Assembly (NCBI GenBank): GCA_002118135.1
Contig: BDIU01000084.1
Location: 53,486-117,485, forward strand
Source of the DNA: Trebouxia sp. TZW2008
Taxonomy: Eukaryota > Chlorophyta > Trebouxiophyceae > Trebouxiales > Trebouxiaceae
DNA length: 64,000 nt
Direction: 5' to 3'
How positions within the stretch are numbered: the first letter of the stretch is position 1; every line of letters begins with the position of its first letter. A program made the position numbers and the translations under genes. Below are positions 20,576 through 30,400 of the stretch, in pieces. The notes beneath the pieces are model-generated. The model was not told the DNA's origin. It did no database searches and saw nothing but the letters and a program-made list of their open reading frames with translations.

Positions 20576-23079
20576 CCTGCCGATCAATAGCACGCACAAT
20601 ACTTTGGCCTGCAGCAAACACATTTCAAATGAGCCAACTGCATTTGAGACAAGCCATTTTTCCAATAAGCACCACAGAACATCAGTCCTTTCAATAAACA
20701 GTGTTTGGAAGGCTCATTGCGCAAGCTGAATTGGCGATTAAATTTGAATATCAGGAGACAAGGTGTGGACCCTGCTCATCAATTGTAATCACATCTGCAG
20801 ACAGATTTGGACCGCAAAACACGCATTTATTTCATGTTTGTGATGTTTGTCAAGAATATAATCAGCTTGTGGGAGGTGTGTGTTGCAAGGCCTTTGCACA
20901 AGGCTACTTCTGTGTGCAAACAAGAAATGCATAATGCCTTGAAATCGACCTATTGATGCCAGCACTGATATGCACATGGCCTGGGCAGACACAGACAACA
21001 AGCAACAAACAACAAAGGAAGAAGCAAAACAGGTTTTGGACTTACAAGAGATAGTGATTGCTGTCACAATACTCTGACCTGCTATCATTATGTCCTGACC
21101 TGCATAATACAGAAAAAGCTGTTGTCAAATGAGCAGTCGTGTCCGATAGATAGATCTGTCATGGCAATGACTTGAAATGCCAAGCAAAGTGGCGCATATG
21201 TCATTGACATTGACACATGGCCAGATCACTTGCCTTGCTGCTTTCAACTCAGATCACATAGCTTGAATCAAAGGATCAAAATTGTTTCTGCCAATCTTAT
21301 ACAGCATACTTTGCAGCTTGGGTCATGAGATCTGGCTGTCATGTCATTGTTGTTTGACCCTTGTTAGACTGCTTTGTTGGATTGATGCTGTGCATTGTTA
21401 ATGCGCAAAATATCTGGATGCTGCGAAAGCAGACTTGCCCTTCTGGATCAACAAAGCTTGCCATGCCGTCAAATTCACCAAGGCTAACACGGGATAACTG
21501 CCTTGCTTCGTTGACATCACAAAACAACTGAAGTGGCATCGCCAAACTCGCAAGTTGCCATGAGGGTGATGATGATGCATTCACACAACACAAAGGCAAG
21601 ACCCTTTTTTGCCAGAGCGTCGTGCCACACTTATTTGAGCCTCAAGAACTATAGTGTTTAACGTTAATGCAGGCAACATCATTGTCATTACTGATGTTAC
21701 AAAGTACTAGAACGGCATGTGCAAAGTCAACAAACTCATACAAACACCATGACGACCAACCTGATGCAGTCACACATACAGGAATGGCAATCATGCCGGC
21801 TTGCCACAGTTTCCTGCCACGCCTGATCAGTGATAATGGTAACTGATAACACCTTTCAGCGAAGGTGCTAGGCTAGGTGTGTGCAGCCCAACTCCTGTGT
21901 CACCAGGCTGGCTTGTTCTGAGCGTCACATACCTGGTTCAGCCTGAACAAGGCTTTGCACCTTCATCCCCAAGTATTGAATGCTCCTTTCATACGAACTC
22001 ACCAGCTCCTTGTCTCGTGCTGCGCCTTTATCAAGCTCAGCTGATAGCTTCTGTCTGGTTTCATCTAGCTGATGGCGAAGAGTCTGTAAGCGCTCTGAAT
22101 CTGACTCCATGCTTGCATCGTCGTCCTGTAGGCAGCCCAGCACCGCATCAGCAAAACCACATGATTTGTTTTGATGAACAAATCAGCATCTGTTTTTGCT
22201 TGAAATTCTTCCCGTCCATACTTTGCTGATACTGATGTGATGCACGTAATGTCTGTAAGCAGTCCGAGATTGATGCGATGCTTGCATCGTGGTCCTGCAG
22301 GCAGCCTAGCACTTCATCACTTACTTTAGCTGCATGATGTATTGTGATCAAAAAACTAGCATCTGTTTTGGCTTGAAAAGGCCATCGTCGATTTTGGTGA
22401 TAATGCTGTGGCGAATGGTTTTGAGCAGTGTGAGTGAGGGGTTGCGTAGCATCTGTGAGCGCTCTCACGCTCTCACTCTGGTGTCATGCTTGCATCGTCA
22501 TTCTGCAGGCAGCCTGCATCAGCTAGCGTTACTACACGCAATCACTCATGAATCATGCAGCAGAAGAGAATACAGTCTGCTTGACAAAATGAACACAATG
22601 CCGCTGCTGATGTTGAGGGAAATGGAAAAGGCAGAACAGAAAAATCAGAGTGTGAGCATCAGCGCTGTGTCTGATCACAGCCTGGAAAAAGGGTCTGACT
22701 GCAGCCAAGTGCCGAATCTATGAATATGTAACTTGATACAGCCATGTGGACATGATGTTCGTAATCTGATAGCGGCTCCTTGCGTAACAATTCCTCATCT
22801 ACTGTCATGTGAAAGCATGCAGCACGTTCCCATCACTCACACGCATGCAAATGCTGATGCATGACAATGTTGTGTGCCATGCACGCAACTTGAGGTCTTC
22901 AATCAGTCAGACTGCAAAGGTTGCAGCAAACAGCAGTCTGCGCTCACCTCATAATCTGAATCATCATCGTCTTCCTCCTCATGGTACTCATACTCTGCCA
23001 AATTGTAGTGAGAGACCCGGCTGTGTGTACTCTTACGAGCTGTCTGCTTTGTCCGAGGTCTGTCCGAGACTTCAGACAT
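20576..23079 (-). CDS. Small coiled-coil protein, paralogue B, with histone H3-tail mimic
   Basis: Exon 1, 23079-22948, encodes 44 residues: MSEVSD, then RPRTKQTARKSTHSR, a Tyr-rich linker (HYNLAEYEYH) and an acidic run EEEDDDDSDYE. RTKQTARKST equals residues 2-11 of histone H3, covering the Lys4 and Lys9 contexts. Exon 2, 22125-21933 (193 nt), is a coiled coil (RLQTLRHQLDETRQKL, ARDKELVSSYERS). Exon 3 exists in two forms of exactly 33 nt, 21078-21046 (QSIVTAITIS) and 20608-20576 (QSIVRAIDRQ), both with good acceptors and GTAAGT donors and the same phase. The 3' part is unresolved. A nuclear, chromatin-related role is inference from the H3-like motif only. Confidence 0.6.
21903..21935 (-). 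mobile_element. Short LINE tail relic
   Basis: 24 bp identical to 55816-55839, the end of the LINE relic in the glucosyltransferase gene (GACGCTCAGAACAAGCCAGC on the minus strand). It directly follows the exon 2 donor of paralogue B. Confidence 0.5.
22140..22515 (-). repeat. Two echoes of paralogue B exon 2 head
   Basis: The true start is GGGCTGCCTACAG/GACGACGATGCAAGCATG. Upstream in the transcript it recurs as AGGCTGCCTGCAG/GACCACGATGCAAGCATC (22303-22270) and AGGCTGCCTGCAG/AATGACGATGCAAGCATG (about 22510-22480). The near copy still reads SDCLQTLRASH; the far one meets a stop within about 30 bp. Confidence 0.85.
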
Positions 23080-23303
23080 GATGCTGAGCTGTGACACCAC
23101 CACGCAACTCAAGCAGACGGCCTGAGCAGCTAGATGTTATAACGGAGTCTGGCACAAATCGCTGAGGTTGGGATAGCTGGCGTTCGCCGAATTAAGATGA
23201 TTTGGCAACTTAACTAGCTGACCAGGGTTTGACCTGCTTCACGGCGGGTTGCAGAGCTTACGCTGCGAGAAGCAGCGAAAAAATGGATATCTGACGGCTA
23301 GTG
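23080..23303. promoter_or_regulatory. Divergent intergenic region upstream of paralogue B
   Basis: 224 bp between the ATG of paralogue B (-) and a small plus-strand ORF. No specific element recognised. Confidence 0.35.
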
Positions 23304-23606
23304 ATGTGTCACGGCAATACCGCCAAACACACGCCACTTATCAGCAACACACACTTTGCGTTTAGCGTCCCTCACAACTTTGCGAATCGGATCAAGAATG
23401 CTACGGTGACAATCCGGGTCAAATTTGCTGCAGCAAAGCTTCCTTGTCAGGTGACATTTTCTCCATCATTTTCTAGAGCTGCTGTAGTGCATCTTGCATG
23501 CAGTCTGGCATTGTCGGATGCAGACTGGCAGGCATGCTACATTGCTGATTGCAATGACCATGTCACAATCTTGAGTCAAACCACCGTTCAAGCTCATGCG
23601 ACATGA
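23304..23606 (+). CDS. Hypothetical small protein, 100 aa
   Basis: A single open frame from ATG at 23304: MCHGNTAKHTPLISN, then NATVTIRVKFAAAKLPCQ. An internal CAG/GTGACA could be a donor at the end of the first 49 codons, so this may be exon 1 of a longer gene. Divergent from paralogue B. No family recognised. Confidence 0.35.
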   Translation: MCHGNTAKHTPLISNTHFAFSVPHNFANRIKNATVTIRVKFAAAKLPCQVTFSPSFSRAAVVHLACSLALSDADWQACYIADCNDHVTILSQTTVQAHAT

Positions 23607-24200
23607 GGTAGAGTGGGGTTTGCTTGCATGTATATGTATAGCTTACTGCTTCAACCAGTGCTGTCTGCGATCGAAGCATACACTGATTGAAAATAGCATA
23701 CTGTACACTACAGCTTTCTTCCGTGATAACCTGAGAGAGATTGCATCTGTGCAACGACTGACATACAAGGCAGTCATCCATTACCTGGCGAACTTTGCGC
23801 AAAACATCCTGAATAACAAGCATTTTACAAATTTATCCTCATCACCACTTAGTCTAGTCTGCAAATGAGGTTCACAACCCAGCCAGATTCATTGAGAAGT
23901 AGTGCATTTGCTCAAGAAAGTACCGTGTGGCAGTGATCTGCCAACGCAAACCAAACCTCGACAATAAAATCTGTGCACGCTATTCTCCCAGCGTCTACAG
24001 CAACACACATCACCATCTAGCATGTCGCTTCAGTAAATGAAATACCCTCAAAAGCCTGATTTAGCAGGCCTGTTTTGAGACAGGCCTGCTGAATCGCAAA
24101 CTGCAAAAATTCCTGTGATGTTCTGCTACAAGCAGAGGCTTTTCTCTGCTCTGCTCTGCTCTGCCAGTGGATCACTTGTGGACATTTAGTATACAACGCT
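23607..24200. other. Unassigned region
   Basis: Open frames on both strands overlap here (for example 23563-23823 on the minus strand) but none has a convincing start, family or splice context. It contains the hairpin at 24058-24095. Confidence 0.35.
24058..24095. terminator. Strong hairpin downstream of membrane-protein gene
   Basis: Arms GATTTAGCAGGCCTGT and ACAGGCCTGCTGAATC pair over 16 bp with one G-T type mismatch, loop TTTGAG. It lies about 105 bp past the stop codon of the minus-strand gene at 24201. A 3'-end processing or stability role is a guess. Confidence 0.5.
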
Positions 24201-24869
24201 CTAGCGCTGCGCAGGATCAGCAACTACAACACTTTCACAGTTCTTGCAGTCACCACACACAGCTGCAACTGTGCCTGATTGCTGCCTACTCCTGATCTTA
24301 CCAATTACCCAGCAGGAAATATAGCAGACCAGACATACAAGGGCATGGCCAAACCATGCACCAAAAATCACAAGGCCGGCAAGTTTAATCCAAGGCGCTA
24401 GCCACAGCCATGACAGAAACCAGGCAGAAGGCCCTGACCAGCAGAAGGATGGGTAAACATATTCTGCCTTTTGACCCAAAAATGTTGTCCAATAGGCCGC
24501 GGTTGGCAACACAATGTGAAATGGCTTGATTCCATCCAGCAGCGACCAGCCCTTGTTTGCGCGATGGACAGCAAAAGAACAGAAGATGTATGCGTATGTG
24601 TACACGGCGGTAAGGGCAAGATGATAGTTTCGGACAAGGATTGCGACCTTTGCAAGATCGTCGGAGTCTGACTGGTCTGCTGCACACTTTGACCAGTGGT
24701 GCTTGGAGGAGTAGAGCGCCACATCTGTCAAACAGGACATGCCACAGACGCAAGCTAGGCGCCCACACCACTTGGCTGCGGTCTTCCAGCTCGCGATGCA
24801 GGAGACAGCGTCCGCCTGCAAGGCAACAGAGTTTGTTGCAAGAGGGTCTTTCGCGATGATGCAGCCCAT
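24201..24869 (-). CDS. Multi-pass membrane protein, 222 aa, single exon
   Basis: The longest intronless frame with an ATG in this region. The N-terminus MGCII is a possible lipidation site (Gly2, Cys3). Hydrophobic segments fall around residues 83-105 (ALTAVYTYAYIFCSFAV), 120-135, and two near 152-195 (FLSWLWLAPWIKLAGLVIF, ALVCLVCYISCWVIG). The tail is Cys-rich (CGDCKNC). I recognise no family. It is divergent from the gene at 25005 with only 135 bp between starts. Confidence 0.55.
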   Translation of the reverse strand: MGCIIAKDPLATNSVALQADAVSCIASWKTAAKWCGRLACVCGMSCLTDVALYSSKHHWSKCAADQSDSDDLAKVAILVRNYHLALTAVYTYAYIFCSFAVHRANKGWSLLDGIKPFHIVLPTAAYWTTFLGQKAEYVYPSFCWSGPSAWFLSWLWLAPWIKLAGLVIFGAWFGHALVCLVCYISCWVIGKIRSRQQSGTVAAVCGDCKNCESVVVADPAQR

Positions 24870-25004
24870 CTGTCAGGAGCAACGGTGCTGAAACGACATG
24901 ACTTGCGTATTGACACTGGTAGCAACTGCTTGCCGGATACATGTTGTGCTTGCATCCAGTCAACCATTCTTACGTCGATCACGGCATCACTGTCGGGGCC
25001 GGTC
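24870..25004. promoter_or_regulatory. Compact bidirectional promoter region
   Basis: 135 bp between opposed ATGs of the membrane protein (-) and the unknown gene (+). No motif identified. Confidence 0.35.
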
Positions 25005-26059
25005 ATGACGGAGGGGCTCGCAGTCGTCATTCTGCAGTCAAGCGCTCCCAAGGTGTATTGTAATGCACACAAGCAAAGCAAGCAGACACAGATACGCCTC
25101 CCTGATCAGCTGCACGCCGGAAGGCAATGGCAGGAAGCGCAGAAGCGACAGCTGCAGGTGACTAATGACAGACTAATAAGTGACTCGGCTGACCGCCTTG
25201 ATCAATACCAGCAGGAGCTGCACCTTTGCCTGCGGAAGAGCTGGCTACATGGACGTCAAACATAGAGTGCCTGCTGTCACTCTCAGGTGGCCGGTGACCG
25301 ACTACGTGCACGACGTAGTTCATCAAGTGTGGCAGGCTGTGAAAAGGAGTTCAGGGTGGTCACGAGACAAGACGTCGGGGAAGATAGCCGCGACGTTGTG
25401 CTACAGGTTGGACGAGTTGCCAAGAACTTACCAAGTCGGTGTTGAGGGTGGCTTTCCACGCCGGCTTGTCGCTTTGGCCGAGCAGACAAGCACGCTGTCT
25501 GAGACGCTTGCATATTTCCTGCAGATCTTCGCAGTAGACTATGCAAAGGTCTGCGTCGATGTCAAACACCCCGTGGAGCAGCACATACAGCTGAGAGAAC
25601 GATTCGTGAAACATCTGCAAGCTATCAAAGATGCATTTCTTTCAACACATGAAGACCGTACAGATCCTCAGAATGCAGCCAGGAGACGTGCTGCTGCTCA
25701 GGAAGCCCACAGGCAGAAAATGGATCTAGTCAGACAAGAACAGCAAGCTGCATATGTGGCAAAAGTGGCGGTGCTGGTTGAAAAGCTGCGCGAGGAGTCT
25801 GAGACTCCTGCCAGTCGTATTGTTTTGCATGGTGCCTTTGCGATCATTACCTGCTTGCACGGCATGATTCATTGGTGGCTGTGTTGCATGCAGAGGCACC
25901 GCAAACCAAGAGGCAAAGATTTGCACCTTACAATCTAGGTGAGGCTCGTCGCTATGCATGCGACAATTGCTTGACAAAGTGAAGCTGACAGTCGCACATG
26001 CTGCGCGAGACATCCTTCAGCTACTTCCATTTGACTCTGAGGCTACAAGACAGCTTTAA
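25005..26059 (+). CDS. Unknown Arg/Gln/Ala-rich coiled-coil protein
   Basis: A phase-consistent model has exons 25005-25157, 25287-25406, 25525-25816, 25894-25938 and about 25991-26059 (stop TAA 26057-26059). Introns would be short (129, 118, 77 and about 52 bp), unlike the long introns of the neighbours. The middle exon has the strongest coding look: QIFAVDYAKVCVDVKHP, then RERFVKHLQAIKDAFLSTHE and RQKMDLVRQEQQAAYVAKVA, a likely helical or coiled-coil region. An alternative is an unspliced 252-codon frame at 25180-25938, without ATG. The frame continues past TAA into the Cys-rich ORF downstream. Family unknown. Confidence 0.45.
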
Positions 26060-26116
26060 TGTGACCTCGATGAGCTTGCCATTATAGTCCAGTGCAGTCA
26101 GAAAGCTGTCCTTGAC

Positions 26117-26521
26117 ATGCGTGCTGGTTGTTCAGATTGCAAGGAAGGACCCATGGACAAGCGAAATCACAAGCCTGCCCCTAGCGTTGCTGTATGGCAG
26201 TGCGGCTCACAGAAGCAGTTTTGCCCCAAAGAGGGCTGCTTCAGTTTGTGGTGCCCCAACAGGTTTGATGAGGACAGTGATAGCGAGGAGGATTTCCGCT
26301 TTTGCGCTTGCTGTGAGCGGGAATTTTGTCCTGACCATGGGAATCCTGACTGTATCCATTGTGGGATGAGCTTTTGTGATGGCACAACCTGCCCATCTTG
26401 TGATGAGCCCTTATGCCCTAAATGCACTGGCGGTCATTTGGATCCAGGTGAGGATGGCACGCTGGAGTGGGAACGGCAAAGCTGGAAAGATGTTCAGAGT
26501 TACCTTCGGCCCTTTTACTGA
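26117..26521 (+). CDS. Cys-rich zinc-finger-like protein or C-terminal domain
   Basis: 134 codons from ATG 26117 to TGA-less stop after LRPFY (stop 26519-26521). It has repeated CxxC/CxxH pairs: CSDCKEG, CACCEREFCPDHG, CIHCGMSFC, CPSCDEPLCPKCTGGH, plus an acidic insert (DEDSDSEEDF). This suggests several zinc ions in a treble-clef or cross-brace fold. It is in frame with the preceding gene, separated only by the TAA at 26057 and 57 bp of open sequence, so it could be the C-terminal domain of one protein. Family not recognised. Confidence 0.55.
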   Translation: MRAGCSDCKEGPMDKRNHKPAPSVAVWQCGSQKQFCPKEGCFSLWCPNRFDEDSDSEEDFRFCACCEREFCPDHGNPDCIHCGMSFCDGTTCPSCDEPLCPKCTGGHLDPGEDGTLEWERQSWKDVQSYLRPFY

Positions 26522-27417
26522 AAATCTCATTTCAGTCAGCAGTTGATGTTGTCCGCGTATTCTCAGGGTACAATTGTTCTCGGTGGTTGTGCCATTCGCA
26601 TGCTGGTTTGATGCCCTGGCGATACTTGAATGCTGCTGTGAAAGGGTTGTTTGCAAGCTGTGTTTGCTCACAGTTTGGTGTTGATCTGGGCGCAAATGTA
26701 CAACATTGTGAATCTGGCAGTGTGCAAAGGCTTACAAACTTGTTTTGTTGACTGATTGAAAGTTGTGTGACACAGCAGTGTTTAGCACTTCAGCAATTTT
26801 GCAGTGTTTTTGTTGCAGGTGCCCGTCGACTGCTCAGCCACTGCCATCTAATGATTCATCATGGCGTGTTAGTCATGTAGATTTGGCATGCAGTGTCAAG
26901 CCCTTGTGGGTTGGGTCCAGCGTGGTCGAAGCTACTTTGTGAGCTTCGACCATGCTGGGTGATTGAATCTCCATGGTGTAAATTCCCACATTAAAAGAAG
27001 GTCGCTAGGACATTGCCCCAAGCTATGCATTCAAGCCACTTGAAGCAGGTGCAGAACTAGACAACACTGCGCGCATTTTTGTCAAAGTCGATTTCAAACT
27101 TTGACCTCACTGCCAGTATGCGATCCGTGCAGCCACGCAGCTTGCTCTGCCCCGCTGTCGTCCAAGTAATTATAAAGCAAAATGTGAACCACACAACGTC
27201 ACTGACACAGCTACTCAGATTGAAAGCGGTACGGTAGATCAAATCACTAGCGTACTTGACTGATAGGCAAAGTGAGATGTGACTCATGAGATGTCATGTC
27301 AAAGACTTTGACACATACAGATTGAAAAGACTAGTGAATGTACTGCAACACGCTCTGGGACTTGTGCGCATCTTGTAATGCAGAAGCACAAGGACGGCAA
27401 CTGCAGTATATTCAGTG
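26522..27417. other. Intergenic region between convergent genes
   Basis: No gene seen. It carries the 3' ends of the Cys-rich ORF (+) and SEC24 (-), with a strong hairpin at 26917-26958. Confidence 0.5.
26917..26958. terminator. 17-bp stem hairpin between convergent genes
   Basis: CCAGCGTGGTCGAAGCT, 8-nt loop, AGCTTCGACCATGCTGG; one mismatch (G-T) in 17. Placed between two converging transcripts, so it may act in either 3' UTR. Confidence 0.6.
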
Positions 27418-30400
27418 CTATGCCTTTGCAAGGACCGTCTTGTGAAGCTGTGTCATCCAGTCAACATAGCTCTGAGATTGAGCCATTTTGTCCTCTATCA
27501 GCAACTGATGCATATGCTGCTCTGCTGGTGATCCTGCAAAAACACCAAGCAATGTGCTCAAGCATGCTGTCAGGGTACAAGTTGGCAAAATGCTCATGGT
27601 AGAACATAACGACAAGCTTACAGCTTCACAGCTATGAGCTGAAAGCACAGAACACCAATAAAAAGCATCAGTGGTGCAAGACTCGATCAGAAACCTGCAA
27701 AGGTCTGCTGCCTACAAGCATTCCCTTGTAGGGCAGTGAAAGCCTGTGCAGTCAATGTGGCAAAGCAAGGTAAGTGAACAGCAGGCGCAGTATGGCAGAC
27801 AGAGCAGCGGTACAGTCTTGACGCCAGCAAATCAGCAAGGTCAACACACAGAAATGCAAAGTTGCTGGACAAAACCAAGATTTCGGACTCCACACAAGCA
27901 GGTCTTTGCCCCAAAACCCCTGACACTTGCACCAACATGCTACATACCATCACTCCTGATTGACTGCACTGCTGATCAGCAAGAAGGCATTCCATCATCT
28001 TATGCAGACTGACCTTGTTGGACCACAACGCACTGAGGGTGCACCGCTTGGCCTCTCCTCAGGTCTGTGACGAGGGCATTGACCGCATGCATGATTCACA
28101 AACTACTACTGCAGCAGCTTATGTAGAAGATCACCTTGCCGGACCACAAAGCACCGTGGGTAGACCGCTCGGCCTCTTCTGAGGTCTGTGATGAGGGCAT
28201 TGATGCGCTCTGATAGCTCCCGCCCTTTGCGTACAGGCTCCACTGACAGGGCAGCCTCCTGTGGTGGCGGCTGCTCCAGCTCAAACACCTGCTGGTGAAA
28301 ATTTTGCTCAGAAAAGAAAACAATCACAAGGCTATGCTATTAGGCATCACAATGTGAGCCTCTGTGTGGGGAGGCAGCCTGAAATGCTTGGACAAGTGAC
28401 TCGATCACACTATCATTGCTTTTGGTGTGACCATGGATCAAGGGCGCCGATGATGCCTTGAAATCAATGCCACTGCTTCTTGGTATGACTGTTGTGGTGC
28501 AGAGACAGTCTACTGACAGGGCAGCCTCCTGTGACGGCGGCTTCTCCAGCTCAACAAGCTGCTGCTGAAAGCTTGCTCAACTAATTCCATTGTCACTGTC
28601 ATTGCCTTCAATGTAACCATTGGGGGAATGCACTGCTTGCATTCATTGCCCATGCTTCTTGGCAGAAAGCTGTGGTCAAATTGTGCAGATGTTGCTTCGG
28701 GAGCTGAATTGGAACCAGAACAGTGACCTTTCAACGCAAGGACATTCAAAATAAGGACATTCTCATGGTAAGGACCATACAGTCGGGAACCAAGCACTGC
28801 ATTCTGACTGCAAGGGTACCTCAAAGTGAGGACAACTTGATGTAAGGACTATTGTCTTAGGATTCAAAGCAGATGCCACAAAGAGGGAATACTGTACTGA
28901 ACAGACAGCAGTGCATGATTGAGCAGGAGGATCACCTGTTTGAGGAAGGGTTGCTACCTGTATTGCGGGCTGACATGTGTGCCACAGCAGTCACACAAAG
29001 CATGCAGCCATCAGCAAACAAGAATCACAGCAGAACAATCACAATGCAATCAGCAGCATATGGATTGCAGACAGGAGCCGACCTGTTTCAAGAAAGGTTG
29101 GGGGATGTTGCGGCCCAGCCACAGCACCATGATGCGCCCATTGTCTAGCAGGTAGGCGGCGTTGTCCCGCATGACCATTGTCGTCAGGGGTATGCATGGC
29201 GGCCGCCCCACCCTGCACGACCATAATTGCTATTTCAGGCTAAGTCTGATGACTGCTGTGGAACTTTTTGACGCAGACAGACACTCTTGATAATTGTTCT
29301 TGCCAGCTGCATTGCTCTACTGCAAAATCTGCTGAACAAGTTTACTTGTGCAAAACAGCTGTGTGCAAATATGGGTGTTACCTGCCAGTGGCTGTTGGGC
29401 GGCCCCAGTCACCAGCAGGGTCGCTAACAGGGTACAGATTGGGGTGCAAGTATCGCAACAGCTCTGTGGTGGGAGCTGCCATTATCTCAAACCCGGCCAG
29501 GATGCGCTCGTCGGGTAGCACATCCCTCGCTCCGCCCCTCAGAGCACTGGACTTCAGCAAACCTGCATGAGGACAAGCTCAGTTCTCAAAGCCAACAAGA
29601 CTCCTGAAACAAGCTGCAATCAGCTCAGCAGCTCTGTAGTGGGAGCTGCCATGATCTCAAACCCCGCCAGGATGCGCTTGTCAGGTAGCACATCCCTCGC
29701 TCAACCCCTCAGAGCACTGGACTTCAGCAAACCTGCATGAGGACAAGCTCACTTCTGAAAACCAACAAGACACCTAAAACAAGCTGCAATCAGCTCAGCA
29801 GCTCTGTAGTGGGAGCACAGGCAACACATCTCTTGCTCCGCCCCTCAGAGCACTGGATCTTAGCAGACCTGCAAGTACAGAAGAGTTGGATCATTGCCAT
29901 GCTGTGAAAGCTGGCCAGGATTTGCTCAATGATAGCGGTCATGGGTGCTGATGAAAGTTAGCCAGGAGGTCAGCATACAATACACATCAGGAAAACAGAA
30001 AAAGTAGACGGTTAGGGAGGTAGCTACCTAGCACTCATGGTGAAAGAAATTGCAGGCTCCCTGGGTACAGATTCTAGGAGAAAGCACAGGAAGCAAAACA
30101 GCAGGGAAATGCTGTAATTTATAGCATGAGCGCACACAAGTTTCAAAGTATGTATTATGGGAAGAAAGAGGCGCATGGGAATACCTAGCACCCATATTGA
30201 GAGGTAGCGCAGGCTCTCTGGGTATAGAAGCTTGTTGTGTGGAAGCTGTCCCCTAGTGTTCTGCTTGTGCATGGTGCGGTACTCTTGCAGCGTCAGGTTC
30301 AGTTTGTGCTGCAGCAGCAAGCGAGATGGCCTTAGGGAAAGATACTATTGACCTGATCTGTGCCTGATGACTAAGCGTAAACAGCAACTTACAGTTGGTC

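Noticed and set aside
25180..25938. Single 252-codon exon as the gene model
   Set aside because: No ATG, and the first third is open in two frames; the spliced model with matching phases explains the start better, although it is not certain.
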